Counted from the first letter of the stretch, positions 9,574 through 21,889 are shown. The stretch: 64,000 bases of DNA from Moniliella sp. 'wahieum' (GCA_003971905.1 RSEE01000061.1:1-64000); one strand, 5' to 3'. Numbers and translations: made by a program. Notes: generated by a model not told the origin, from the letters alone.

Positions 9574-11567
9574 TCAAAGTTCCGCCTTGCTCGCGGCAAT
9601 GATGAGCGTCTTGTAGAACTGAACGCCCTTGACCAGGCCATCGATGACATAGTGTTCATTGACCGTGTGGACGCCCGACAGCGGCGTCTGATCGGCCCAC
9701 GGATCGACGCGGATGCTGGCAGGACCAAAGCGGAAGATGTGTTGGGTCACATCCCAGTACCACCGCGTGTCCGTGTTGCCTCCCATCACGGTGGGAATGA
9801 CCGTCACGTTCTCACCGTACAGGGAAACGGCCTGCTCGTCCCATACGGAGCGGATGACGGATCCCAACAAGGCAAAGGGAACGTCGGCTTGCGTCGCAGG
9901 CGTAGGTGGGGCCGGCGCAAGGGGTGTGAAGTCGAGCCAAGGTTTGACGACTGCATGGGCAATCGCCGGCTTTGGCACAGGGCAGGCAGAAGAGTTAAAG
10001 TCCTTTCCAAAAACGGTGAGGTTAATTGCCAAAGAGCAAGCCAGAGGTACCAGAGCGTCTTGGTATCCCTTTTGGATCTTGGGCACCGAATCGAGAGGAG
10101 CGATACGATGGTCAATAATCCCCTCACTCGTTTCGGGCAGCGCATTGACCTTGTGTCCTCCATGAATGATAGTGGCCGTACGGGTGGTGCGGAACGATAG
10201 GCTCAGCACGGGGTCGACACTGAGCGCCTTGGCTAGGGCCGCACGGGCCTTGTCCACACGCTTTGTAGCCTGCATAGAAAGGTCGAGACGGGAACCCAGC
10301 TTCCTTGCGCCTGACGGAGCAAACTCTTGTCAACCCCGCGGCCCGTTGGAGCCAGGAACGGTCAGTTGCGCCTGTGTAGTTTGGTTGCGAAGCCAAAGCC
10401 CACTCCAATTCGAGCATTAGTCCCTTGATAGACCAAGGCAGTTTGCTTCCCGTCGCAGCACACCGAAGCTGCCGGTAAGCTGAATCGTCTGGGGTCCCCA
10501 GAACTTGTGTCGCAAACGCAGGTGAGTCTTCCACGGCGGCGATCAGCCTGCCCAAGACACTAATGCCAGTGTGCTCATCAGGGAGGGAACTGTGGCCACC
10601 GCGAGCGGTAACCGAGATGCTGGTTTGCATCTGTCCCTTTTCTGACAAGGCAGGGCAGCCACCGGAGTGGCGCCAAGCGGATTGAGAGATCCAGGTCCCA
10701 TAACTGGCATGCCCTCGTCAACAATCATGGAAATGCCGTGGTGGCCATAGCGTTCGGCAATGAAGGGGCCGAGATGAGACGCGCCGTACTTTCCGGACGC
10801 TTCCTCGTCGTACCCAAATGAGATTAGCACGGTGCGCTCGGGTTGGTACTGAGCCTCCAACAAGGCCTCAATCGAGCTGAGAATCGAAATGACCCAGGCT
10901 TTGGCGTCGGTGGAACCGCGACCAAAAAGGACCGGCTCGCCCTTCGTCTTGTCAATGGTGCCCGAAAAGGGAGGGTAACGCCACTGATCGATCGTTGTGT
11001 TGTCAACAGGTACCACATCTTGGTGAGCCATAAGCAAGAGTGGCTTCAGACTGCTGTCCTTCCAGCCCAGGTGTAGAGGAGGCCGTGGCCGTGAACCAGC
11101 TCAAGGGTGATGGGACCATGTTTGTCATGAATGCGCGGGTAGGTAGCATGGAGGTGCTTACGGAAGGGTGCAAACTGACCCTCCCACAGGGCAGGATCTT
11201 CCTCGGGGCTCGGCCAGTTGTCATAAACATATGTCGGCACCTGCACCGCGGCAGATAGGCGCTGGGCTAATGTGTCGTTGTCGGGCTGCACCTTGTCGAT
11301 CGGGCTGACGAAACGTTCGGGCTGTGGGCACAGCTCTGTGGGGAACGGGCCCTTACTGGCGAGAAGGATGTCCACGCCGTCGGCATAGCGGAGGAGGCGC
11401 TCAGCGGCGCGGCCATTGAACAGAACGCAGGTGCTGGCGAACAGGAGGAGCGTCAGCAGCAGGGCTTTGGACGCTGAGCCTTGGCGATGAGCTCGAGGCG
11501 GGAACTGCTGCCGCTGGGGCAGGAGAGGCAACGCCTCCTTAGTGGGGGCAAAGGGCTTCATTCGCAC
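9574..11567 (-). CDS. CPS1: Gly-X carboxypeptidase, vacuolar carboxypeptidase S (M20 family)
   Basis: Zinc metallopeptidase releasing C-terminal residues from peptides in the vacuole lumen. The N-terminal 30-50 residues hold a single membrane anchor (ALLLTLLLFASTCVLF), as in yeast CPS1, which is delivered as a type II membrane precursor. Metal and catalytic landmarks occur in order: LLLMAHQDVVPV, LFGRGSTDAK, SFGYDEEASGKYGASH (catalytic Glu in DEE), MIVDEGMP, the dimerisation-domain TARGGHSSLPDEHTGI, and C-terminal GVHTVNEHYVIDGL (last metal His). About 660 residues and no intron seen. The frame breaks near 10270, 10640 and 11050, each with conserved sequence on both sides. Start at ATG 11567 or the in-frame ATG at 11561. 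Confidence 0.9.
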
Positions 11568-14273
11568 GCGCAGGCGAGAGAAGTTGGGTGGGGGTGGGGA
11601 TGGATGAGCAGTGCACAGGCCACCGCCTTAATAAAACGTTCAGCCTGAACCCTGAACTCGGGGCTCAGCCTATCTTCGCTCCTGCAAGGGCAGGGCATCT
11701 TCCCCACCTGGCAGCTGCTTGTTGTACGTAATCACTGGACACGGTGCTCGGTGCTCCGTTGCGCTGCCGGCGCTGCCTGCTCTTTCTGCTCTGTCTGCTC
11801 TGCCTGCTCCAGTACGAGGAACCAGAAGTAGGAACGAGAAACAACATGCGCTTACAGCGCTTATCTTGTACCGCCGATCACATCATGCATCATGCATCAT
11901 GCATCTTACATTGTAAAGTCCTTATTCAAACACCCGGGCTTCATCCCGCAATCCGCTGGTTTATATCAACGTCTGCGCTCCTGCGCTTAGCTGGACCAAG
12001 CAACAACATCTAACTATCTCCAATGAGACTTTTCTCTCAGTAAAAGCATGGTCCACCATTGTTCAATGATGTGTTGTGGCCGTCTTGGTGGCCCAGTACT
12101 CATACCTGCGCGTCGTCATGACCACACAAGGGAAAACGGTTCTCAAGTGCGCCCAGGTTGGTGGTACGAAGATGTACTTATTATTTTGAGGTTCTTGTCG
12201 CATCCTGGTTGCTTTCCAACCGTCGAGGATGCAGTGGGTTCTTTTTATCCTGGTGTTTAATTGACACGTGTCGCGTTTCTTTATGCATCAGCTTCCAGTA
12301 CACCCCACCATGAGTTCTTTTTTGTGCCCGACAAATCCCTCAAGTTGTGATGTACCTCCTCCAGATCACTTGAGGTGTATGAGGGGTTTTCGACAAGAGA
12401 AAATGTGGTGTGGCAATAACTAAAGGTGTGGGAGGTGAAGTGTAACCTTCGTAGTGGCCCTTATTGATGTCAAAAGGTGCGTATGCTTCTGACGGTTTGA
12501 CAAGAGGGGTAACCTTAATATTCATGGCGCCCCCTGGCGTACGCCTTAAGAAAAGTAAGATACTACTGTATTATGATGATGCATTATAGAATACGAGAGG
12601 ACAACGCTGGACCTACCGCTTGGTCTGAGTGCCATATATATGCGATGCTGTTTAGGGTCTATCTTCTTTGTATGTCTGGGTGCCCCAACAAGTCCCTCTA
12701 CCGTTCCCCCCCCGTCATAGTCCCTATATTGGAGTAGCCACAACTTTTTGTAGTCGATACTATGTATAGTCCACACCATTCCACACGCCATGCATAATTG
12801 TCAATGGTATTCAACATTCCGCCTAACACCGTTCCCCGTTTGTCAGTCGCGAGAGAATCGGAGAAACTTACACACCTCCCTGAGGATGGCCACGAGTGAC
12901 GGTTGGGGGCGGAGACTGGACGTATTTCATACTACTGTGGGAAAGCCATTGGGTGAGAACCCTTGAAAGGACAGGAATAGAGAGCGTTTGTGCTGCGGGC
13001 TCGATATGAGGGCTATTAGTTTGAAGTGAAGGGCGAAGAATCGGAAGGCGAAGGCAGGAAGAGTGGGTGCACGGAGATGACCGGTAAGCCTATCGAGGAA
13101 TCGGTTCTATATCGCGAAGGAGGGGGAGGAGATGGCGCAGAGAATAAGAGATACTATTTCTACACATAGGCTGACTGGAAGAGAGGGCTTATGAACTAGA
13201 AAACGCTAACTACAGGCAGTGGTTCACCGCTTTCAAGTCCACCATATTAAGCTGCCTTGTCACTTTCATCCCCTCTCTTTTACCACATTACGACGGCAAA
13301 AGAACAGGCTATTAACGTGCTTTGCGGACGCAACTTTTCACTGTCCTGCTCAAGTTGTAAATGATAGGAATGTGAGGTCCCGGACTTGGCATCGTCCTCT
13401 AAAAGAAAGGGGTATTCGAAGGGTTAGCACTTATATGGTGAACGAGAGCCTATAAAAGAGCCTATGATTTTTGTTGGGGTTGCATGCCGTGAAGACTGGC
13501 TACAATTGCGAAGCCGATGGTTACGTAAGACGGGAGAAGGGCCTCTGTCGCATGTCACATGTCACCTCCACCCAGCGCGCATAACCGTTCCTTGTTGACA
13601 TGGTGGCCGAGTGGGCCCAGCCGCAACGCGTAACGGCAGGCATCGCTAGCCAGCTCCCAATTGCGCCCCGGCCCGGAGGCCTGGCAGCGGCTCTGGCTCC
13701 CGGTGGTCAGGTCATCATCCATCCGCGAGTATCGGCAAAGTCTGCCGGGCTCCCCAAGCGGAGATACTGGTTGGCGGCAGCCAAGCTGGCAGCGACGCTC
13801 GCGTGAGTCGTGTCTGGCTAGAAGCGGAATGCCGGAGGCGGCATGGAGCAGTCTTCGGAGACGAGCGGGACCGCGCTTTCAAAGCTGCCATGTATCTGAT
13901 CTGGCCGGCTCAGCGCGCTCACTGTCGCGCCCGGATCAACGTCTTTAGCACCCCATCCGGATACCCTTACCATCTCACCTGGCCCCTGCCCTCACTTCGG
14001 TCGTTCCTCAACACCTCACCTCCTCTTCTCGCTCCCTTCCTCCATGTCACCGGCCTGATGCTGCTGCGGCCCCCAATGAGGATACCCCTCCGCGCCCGAC
14101 TGTAGCTCAAGCCTGCTCTGTGGCCGACCTCGGGAGCTCCAGGTGCCCCCGCTTCCCTTCGTGCACTCCATAAGCTGGGTGTGCATACATCGTCTGAAGT
14201 AGCAGCCAAAACAGCAGCCGAAGCTGGCTGTGGCTCAGGGGGGCACCACTAACTTCTCGCGCTTCCCCTCCCG
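11568..14273. other. gene-poor interval upstream of CPS1 and ADK2
   Basis: About 2.7 kb with no gene I can support. 11884-11908 holds CATCATG heptamer units. 12000-13500 is by eye more AT-rich than the surrounding genes and carries only short open frames without recognisable domains. TATAAAAG occurs at about 13451. 13600-14240 is GC-rich with overlapping spurious frames and probably includes the adenylate kinase upstream region. Confidence 0.4.
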
Positions 14274-15294
14274 ATGCGTCTCTTTATTGTAGGCTGCCCG
14301 ATCCGGAAAGGGCACGCTCTCTCCCGCCTGCAAAAGAAAGTGGGGAACCTATCTATCATTACCGCTGGAGATCTGCTTCGCCATCACATTTCAGCGGGCA
14401 GCACGCCGCTGGGAAAGCAGCATCCCAGGTCATTGACCAAGGAGTATGTGCTATCCCTTTCTCCTTCCCACGCACTACTGACTGTTTCCCTCGAAGGTCT
14501 GATGCCCGACCAGATCATGGCTGATCTGGTTCAATCTGAGCTCAACTTGATGGACAACAAGGTATGTTCGCTTATCTTCGTTTAAGTATTGTGTACTAAA
14601 CCGAGTTACGCGTCCACGTAGAACTGGATGCTGGATGGTTTCCCTCGCACCTTGTCCCAAGCTGGATTATTGGATCAAAACTTGGAGTTGGGACGCAAGC
14701 CCATCAATATGATGATTAACCTTCAAGTTCCTGCAAGCGTTATTCTTGACCGTATCAAGGGTGAGTGATCCCGCTCTGCGACTGCGTGGCATGAGTTCTG
14801 ACACGATGTCTTTTCTTGTCCCAGACCGATGGGTCCACATCCCCTCTGGCCGTGTGTAGTAAGTTGTTAGCCCCCCCCCTCCATTTTTTCTTCTGTTCGA
14901 AGATCATCACTGACCCTTTTTGCCTTTTTAGCAATCTCACTTTTAACCCTCCGAAGGTACCCGGCAAAGACGATGAGACTGGCGAGCCCCTCTCAAACGG
15001 CCTGACGACACGCCGGAGGTGTTCAGCAAGCGTCTCGAAACATTCCATCAGCTAACCGAGCCCATATTGGCCCATTATGCCCGGGGGGCGGCACGGGTGT
15101 TGAGTAACAAAGATATTGCTTCACCCGCGGGAGCTAGCCCCGCGGATGAAAAGGCAATGATCCAAAAGCTGAAGCATGACCTGGCTTCAGTACCGTTTGA
15201 CCAGCTGGTTGTTGTCTCCTTGGCAGGAACGACTTCGAATTCCATTTGGCCCTTGCTGGAGCGTGTGGTCGAAGCCCGCTTCCACTTGTCTTGA
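14274..15294 (+). CDS. ADK2: mitochondrial adenylate kinase (GTP:AMP phosphotransferase type)
   Basis: Nucleoside monophosphate kinase, long form with a lid domain. Four exons; introns 14562-14621 (60 nt), 14761-14824 (64 nt) and 14859-14931 (73 nt). The protein begins MRLFIVGCP, followed by a P-loop that reads GSGKGTLSR once two indels near 14290 are allowed for. Then come ITAGDLLRHHISAGSTPLGK, LMPDQIMADLVQ, NWMLDGFPRTLSQA, INLQVPASVILDRI, and the lid RWVHIPSGRVYNLTFNPPKV with PGKDDETGEPL, which is the Adk2/AK3 pattern. C-terminal WPLLERVVEARFHLS ends at TGA 15292-15294. About 270 residues. The start ATG lies within a pyrimidine tract ending TTGTAG, so an upstream exon is not excluded, but RLFIVG belongs to the fold and favours this start. 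Confidence 0.85.
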
Positions 15295-15419
15295 TGTCTC
15301 CCCTGGTGGGAACTTCAGTCGTGGGAGATGCTGTACGAAAGGAAGTGACTGGCCTGATGTTCAGGGAGCGCTCCTCTTTTTATCTCATCGGTGTTCTTGC
15401 CACAATTCCCGTTTGTTAG
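15294..15419 (+). CDS. possible small membrane protein ORF, overlapping the ADK2 stop
   Basis: A 41-codon frame whose ATG shares two bases with the ADK2 stop (TGATG). It starts MSPLVGTSVVGDAV and contains FRERSSFYLIGVLATIPV, a basic patch followed by a hydrophobic segment. Codon-like exonic fragments follow at about 15555-15632 (WETLIGGRMFPLASVSLPK before a GTAAGT donor) and 15789-15880 (WKQLWGERVLRDELQSRLQ), so a small spliced gene may run to about 15.95 kb. The layout of a single hydrophobic segment after a basic patch recalls small respiratory-chain subunits such as QCR9, but I cannot establish homology. Confidence 0.25.
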   Translation: MSPLVGTSVVGDAVRKEVTGLMFRERSSFYLIGVLATIPVC

Positions 15420-16130
15420 TACACATCCACAGTTATTCACTGCTCCGCATCAGTCAGAGAAATGGCGCTCTGGACAAGAACGTCATAACCCCACATTTAG
15501 TAAGCTATAATCCCCGACCAGTAGCAACTTCCGCTTTTCTTTCCGGAGAGTGTTCGTTCCACCACTGTCAGGACAGTTTGGGAAACCCTCATCGGAGGCC
15601 GCATGTTTCCATTGGCAAGCGTCTCCTTACCCAAGTAAGTAATGTGCAAATTGAGTAGTGAATAGTGGCGATGACATATGGATCAAGCGACCCTTGATCA
15701 TGAGGATGACAACTGCACCCACCCTTTCACATAGCCTCCTGCGCCACTCTTCTGAACCACATCCTTCATTATCCTTCTCTCCTTCACAGCAAGTGCGACT
15801 TGGAAGCAATTGTGGGGGGAGAGGGTTCTACGAGATGAGCTGCAAAGCAGGCTTCAGAAGACACGGTATAAAGGTAAAGAGGCGATTTGCCAAGAGGCGA
15901 TTGCCTTTCCCCCCCCGCCTCTGACAGGACCCTGGTCTCCCTCGTTTTAGCCCCGACTGTTACAGCAGCCTGCCAGCGGAACTCTTCCGCCGCATCACGG
16001 AACAACGTCTTAGGGCCGTGCAGGGTTACCATATAGCGCTACTATACGCTCCTACGGATCGATCCCACACCAACACGTTGTAATCTACTCAATGGATGTA
16101 ATGACGCTGCCGCATATTTTCCTCTGCAGT
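15420..16130. other. intergenic with possible small exons
   Basis: Contains the two fragments mentioned for the preceding ORF, and otherwise nothing recognisable. Confidence 0.3.
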
Positions 16131-19100
16131 GCCTGTTCTTTGCGACAGGCTCTCGGCACTGTCGACGTGGGGTCCCTGCTGCACAGGTCCAGGGTGCATG
16201 ATGCATGAGCAGCCCATTACGCAGTATAAGCGCAAGCGCGCAGACCGCGCCAGAGCGCGGCCCCTAACCCGCCGAAAAGATACTATAACACTTGTACATC
16301 TTCAGAGTGCCTCCGCACATTTTCCAAGCTTCAAGCATTCCGACCTTCACCTGCTTCACCTCAATAGCTTCATGGCTTCATGAGCATCAAGCGTCATCTC
16401 TCGGAGATTAAGCTGTGGGGACTCAGCCTGGGGGCCTGAGCGCCTGTGACATGTGACATGCGACATGTGAGCATGTGAGCACTGACGACAATGTGACGGT
16501 GGTATTAGAGCGTGTGCTTCCCCCAGGCTTCCCCAGGGCTCTGGGCTCAGGTGACCGTCAGTGATCTGACCGGCGACCTGAACGGGGAGCGGGGGCAGGT
16601 TAAAGCGTGAAGCTTGAAGGCTTAAGGTCCAAAAGCTCTCGATGTGAGGTTATAATAATGACGCGGATGAGAGGATGGGTTAGAATACTCGTGACGCGTG
16701 ACTACTGTTGGCTCAACGTTCCACTGGTTCGCCCTCTCTCTGGATACGGCACAATGATACGTTCAGTTGAACGTGGAACCATCGCTCATCGATCGAGCCC
16801 CCGCTTGCCCGAGCCTACGCCAGCAGTTCCTGAGGCTCAACGCGCTCAACAGGCCTGAAGGCCTGGTGCATGATGCCTACGATGTTTCTATGTGGCATAT
16901 ACGTCATCTGAGGCATAGGGCCAGTGCGAGCTTTTCCCCGGCATAGGGCACTAGACGCCCCCTGCCGCCCCAGGCCCGGATAAATAGATGTGTTTTTTCC
17001 ACTTCATGCATACAGCGTCGGAGCTGTGGTCGGGACCGGTGATACGAGAACTCACCCACATGCCACAAGGGCAGTGTCGGTGCGTACGTGTTCCTGACCC
17101 TTATCTGCGCCCTTAGTTTGGCCCCTGGCCGCAGCCACCCAGGCGCTCCCAGATTAGATGATTGCCGGATTATGGATTTAAGCTTTAAGATTGCGATTAC
17201 GATTGCGGCTTCTGTTCCTCGCGCAACTAGAGCGCTGCACGCGCAGCGAACATTGAACGTGTTGAACGTGACGCGTGACGCGTGACACTTCCCTGAGGCC
17301 TCTGACCTCCTGAGGGGCCGGAGGAAGTACTGAGGTTTGAGATTTGGTGCATGATGCATGATGCGTGATGTGTGATGCGTGATGCGTGAGTACTGAGTAA
17401 ATGCTTGTATGAGATCTGAGTCTGAGATCTGAGGACAAGCAATACTCTCTCCTGTGTTCTGCATCCATCTGCATCCCGGGTGTAACATTTGCATCCGCCA
17501 TTGCAGACGTTAAAGCTTGAAGAGCTTGAAGAGAGAGAGAGGGAAGAGCTCTGGCGCATCAGGCTACGCAATGCCTTGCCATGCAGAATTTCGGATTGAC
17601 CACAAGATATGTGTCCCCGCACAATAAACCTGGGACAGAGGCAGAGTGAAAGAGCGAACGGGACAACAAAAAAGGCTTGAAGCTTGAGAAGACATGGATT
17701 TGCTAGTGAAGAAGTGCTCTAACCCCCTATAAGCGCCAGACAGAGCATATCCGAGTGGGGTTCCCTGTCGCCTCTGGGCTACGAATAGAAATCACAGGAT
17801 TAGAGAAGCTGGCTTGCCGTTCGAAAAACTACTGGATATTGAACGTATCGAGCGTTAAACGTCAAGCGCAATAAGCGTGAGCGCACGAGCGTATAGACCG
17901 CTCAAAACACCCACAACTCCTCGACACCTCTATAATTTTCTGGGCGCCTCTTCTGAGATGAGATGCTGTGAGACCATATTTATTGGTTAAATGGTGGGGC
18001 ACAAAAGCTCGACGTTCTGATTGCCCTGAGGCGCTCTGAGATATCTGTGAGCGCTCTGAGCGCTCGCTGAGCACTAGGCTCAGCCACTACTGAGCCTCAA
18101 GTCTCAGCTCACCACAGCGCTCAAAGGCTCAGTGTTGATATATAAGACGAGAGTGTCTCCTGTTTTGACTAGTGTCCTTCAAGCTTCAAGCGCTAAGCTT
18201 CATGCAGGACACTTCGTATAATACTTCGTCATGCGTCACGGTATTGTACCTGAGCGCCACAAAACCTATCATGTCTGTCTAGCAAGGCAGTCTCGTAAAA
18301 ATTCGTCTGGGGATATTGCATCTCCCCCCTGTAACTACAGTAACAGTAAAGTATCTTTCGCGACATGCGATGAATGTACGCTCGCCCCTCCATACGCGCT
18401 CAGCTGGCGGTGTTGCAAGGGTAAATAAACACCATCGTGAATGGTCTGGTGTGACCTGTGTGACCTGTGACTGTCACATGCCACATGCCACTAGTCACTA
18501 AGTACTAACAGCTAACGCCTAGTCTAGTCAGCGAGGCTTTCTGAGAACTACTTGGCACGCCTGAAGGTTTTGAGATCCGGCTGATTGATGAGGATGTGCC
18601 GTGGCTGATGCAGGCGTTCCACAGCAGCGCGCAAAGCGCGCTCCAAGCGAAGTATCAATGTGTATTCCAAGGCACAGGGACACTAATCAAGCGGCGTGCG
18701 TTAACCACAGGTTTCAAAACAGTAAGACATTCGCTGATAAGGAGCCAGACACCTGCCCACACGAGCCCGGTGCCAGCCTGGGTGGGCATCTCACACTTGC
18801 TCCGTTGCCCCGAGGCGCGTTCCTGTCGGCGGCGCTGTGCGCCCAGATGGGGGCGCTGGGTGCTGGCGTCTGGTCGCTGCAGCTGGGAGAGCAGGGACCT
18901 GCCATGGCCGAACCCGCTGAACCATCGCGACACGGCGAACTTGGCTGCCTGCCCTACTGAGACCTAAGGCCGGAGGCTGCTCTAAGGCCCTGGGGCTCAG
19001 GCTGAGCGTTGGTGCCGGTGAGCCCTCCTGAGCGCCTGAGCGCTGTGAGCGCTGGGCGCCGAGGCTGGCTCGAAGGCTTGAAGCTTGAAGCTTGAGATCT

Positions 19101-19322
19101 GGTCGGTGATTGCCATCGATGATCGATGATTAATGATTGCGGCTGCAGCCACCGCCACCACCAAGTGCATCAGACACCCATGGTTGCCAATGTGCTGTGC
19201 TGTGTTGCGGTCCATATATATAGTCCCCCACACGCGCCCTCGCTGTCCCTTCTCTGTCATCCGCCGTCCCCCCCTCTAACGCCCTCTTTTACCATTCCTT
19301 CCCCTCCGCACGCTTCCACGCC
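16131..19322. repeat. gene desert dense in short heptamer arrays
   Basis: 3.2 kb without a supportable gene. It is packed with short near-tandem units of 7 bp: GTGACAT-type at 16446-16490, GTGACGC-type at 17262-17287, ATGATGC/GTGATGC-type at 17351-17399, CTGAGAT-type at 17410-17436, GCTTGAA-type at 17513-17530, 17667-17680 and 19074-19097, CTGAGCG-type at 18030-18080, and CACATGC-type at 18475-18500. Many units read NTGANNN. Hexamer palindromes (AAGCTT, ATGCAT, AGCGCT) arise where units join. The last 250 bp is the permease upstream region. Confidence 0.7.
17351..17399 (+). repeat. seven-unit heptamer array (NTGANNN)
   Basis: Seven consecutive 7-bp units with no slippage. Unit variants are ATGATGC, GTGATGT, GTGATGC, GTGAGTA and CTGAGTA; TGA at unit positions 2-4 is invariant while the other positions vary. 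Confidence 0.85.
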
Positions 19323-21108
19323 ATGAGTGCTTACGACAAGGAGGGCTACTCCGGCAGCAGTGACAAGCCTGTTGCTTCCACGTACGGCTTTGAGGCGGCA
19401 GCCCCTGCAGCCGCCCATGCTGACCCCACCAAGGCTGAGGCCCTGGTCAGTGATTACCAAGAGGGTCAGCTCCTTGGCATTGACGACGACCACCGCCTCC
19501 AGCCCAAACTTGGCACATCTGGCAGTATCGCGATTGCTTACCTGATTGGCGCTTCCTGGGTTTCCCTCATTGGCACAATTGACACCACCATGACCGCTGG
19601 TGGCAATTCGGTTATTTTCTGGGGCCTCATCATCTGCATTGTCTGCAGCCTGATGAGCGTCATGAGCTTGGCCGAAGCCTCTTCCCTCTGGCCTACGGGG
19701 AATCAAGAAGTCTGGGCCTACCACATGGCCACGCCTTCGTGGAGGAGAGTGTCTGCCTACCAATCGGGCTGGCTCTTGCGGTGGGCTATATCCTCCTTGG
19801 ACTGTCAACGAATGCTGTGATTGCTCAAGTAAGTATCCTTGCATCCTTTGTCTATGCTGTTCACTGACTTTTTCCCTCTGCAGCTCATCCTGGCCATGGC
19901 CCAGATTACCAATCCCTCATACACGATTGAAGCATGGCACACGTCGTTGCTCATGCTTGGCATCTCGGTTCTCAACACCTTTATGGGCATCTTTGGAAGT
20001 TCTCTCCTCGAACGCGCCAATACGGGCAATTTTATTCCAATGTCGCAACTTTCCTTGTGATTTTCCTCGTCTTGCTCATTGAGACGGGCAAGGAACACTC
20101 GTTCAACAGCGCCTACAACGCATTTATCTTCATTCCCAACGAAAGCGGATGGAGGAACCTTGTGATCCCATGGATGACCTCCTTGTCGTCAGTCGCATTT
20201 GCTACGTGTGCTTACGACTCAACGTTCCACTTTGCCAGTGAAATGCGCTTCCCCGAACGCAGTGCGCCCATCGCCGCTGTTACGGGGCTGGCTCTCAACT
20301 GCTTTACCACTCTCGTCATGGCCATCGTTCTCATCTTCTGCACCCCACCTTCGGACGACTCGTTGGCCAACGCGGATTCGGGGAGCGCTTTTACCCAGCT
20401 CATGATCAATAAGACGGGCTCAGTCGCCGGAACGACAGTCATCATTGTGAGCATTGTGGTCCCGTACTGGATTGGCGGTGTGGATGGCAATATGGCCTGT
20501 GCACGTATTATGTGGGGGATGGCCAACCGCGGTGGGTTGCCGAAAATCTTTGGTGCTGTGAACCAGAAGTGGGATGCGCCTTGGTTCTCTCTTGTTGTCG
20601 TCACTGCAATCCAGGCTGGGCTCGGTTTCATCAACATTGGCTCAGATGCTGCGTTTAACGCGTTTATCTCGGCTCCTATCATTTGCCTTGGTGCGAGCTA
20701 CAGCTGGGTCTCGTTCTGGATGCTTTTCAATGGACGCCCTCACCTCAACCTGAGGCCTAGTTTCAAGTTGGGACCAATCTTTGGCCCCGCTTGCAACATC
20801 ATGACAATCGTGTTTACCGTCTGCTTGACCGTCTTCCTTTGTCTCCCTACCGAGTATCCCGTCACGGCAGTAAGTCGCACCTTCCAAAAGTTTTTTTGTT
20901 TGACCTTACCTGTACTGACCAAATTCCCTTTCAGTCTGGTATGAACTACACGTGCGTGATCTTGGTCGCGTTCTTGGGATTGGGGCCCGTATTTTGGTAC
21001 TGCTACGGCAAGAAGAACTACAGGGGACCACTCCCACCAGGCTCGCAGGCAGCGGAGGAGGTTTCGTCGGAAACCGAGGACCGGAAGTCGGCTCTGCTGG
21101 AAGGGTGA
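19323..21108 (+). CDS. amino acid/GABA permease, Uga4-like (APC superfamily)
   Basis: Polytopic plasma-membrane or vacuolar permease with 12 expected membrane segments. Start MSAYDKEGYSGSSDKP (ATG 19323). The hydrophilic N-tail is followed by QPKLGTSGSIAIAYLIGASW and a first hydrophobic block, FWGLIICIVCSLMSVMSLAEASSLWPTGN; the SLAE/WPT/G pattern is typical of the fungal GABA/choline permease subgroup. Further segments include IPNESGWRN, CAYDSTFHFASEMRFPERS (conserved SEE/SEM loop), VVPYWIGGVDGNMACARIMW and DAAFNAFISAPIICLGASY. Introns are 19829-19883 (55 nt) and 20870-20934 (65 nt). The short C-tail ends SETEDRKSALLEG. Two indels (about 19745 and 20025) break the frame. About 555 residues. 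Substrate not determined by sequence. Confidence 0.85.
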
Positions 21109-21889
21109 GGCACGGCAAATACCTCCCTTTCTGCGCGTTGCCTCCAAAAAAACTTCGCTCGAGGACGCCATTTGCACAGGCCATACCTCTTTCAGACACT
21201 CACACTTGCGTTTCTCAAGGCTTAGAGCTATTACCAGCACTCATGCCCACACGTCCTCTCACGTCACGTGCTCCACCTCTCCCCGTTGATTTCCCAGAGC
21301 GGTGTCTTCTCTTTCGCATCATGCCAGCCCTATCTTCCCGGGTAACTTATTGTATTTTGTCATATACTACTTCGTTCTCACAGACATCCCGCAACACTCG
21401 CCCAGTTGTACTCACTCAGTTGTACTCGATATGCACGAGACAGCGCAGCACTATACGATGTAAAAGACCAACAGTTCCCCGTATGACATAGGGGGCATCA
21501 GGTGTTGGTCGCGGGACACTGCGCTCACCTGGCGAGCCACCGAGCACGTGACATAACCACCGGAGATCCGCAGGCATTTGAGAAAGTGAGTAGGTCCTAC
21601 AAAGCTACAAAACTCATGTACAAAACTCATGTAAAGGAAGCATCTCACAGTAACCATGCGAATATTTTGTCCCACACCCAAGGCAACCAGATTAGGAGGT
21701 GCAACAGGCATAGACACGAGGATCCTGCTTGTGTTTCTATTGGGCTGGAATCGATGCCGGACAGACTCTTACAAACGGCCAAAGGGGTCAGAGATAGAAT
21801 GAGCCTAACATGAACCTGCCTGGCACTCTACAGCCCGTGTCTCGAATCGCAAATGGAAAGAGAACCATTCATACGACCCTGCGCGACCT
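21109..21889. other. intergenic, convergent 3' flanks of the permease gene and RPL17
   Basis: No gene seen. The tandem words ACTCAGTTGTACTC occur around 21411-21425. Probably both 3'UTRs. Confidence 0.5.

Noticed and set aside
13598-13690. tRNA-Leu/Ser-like start GACATGGTGGCCGAGTGG
   Set aside because: The D-arm-like words are there, but no matching acceptor 3' strand or T arm follows within 100 bp.
15294-15900. Firm call of QCR9 for the small ORF after ADK2
   Set aside because: Only a loose pattern (basic patch plus hydrophobic segment); the C-terminal half does not match and exon joins are guesses.
16131-19322. Possible CRISPR-like or centromeric array
   Set aside because: Units are 7 bp without spacers of fixed length, arrays are short and dispersed, and base composition is not a clear AT trough; CRISPR arrays are not expected in a fungal nucleus.
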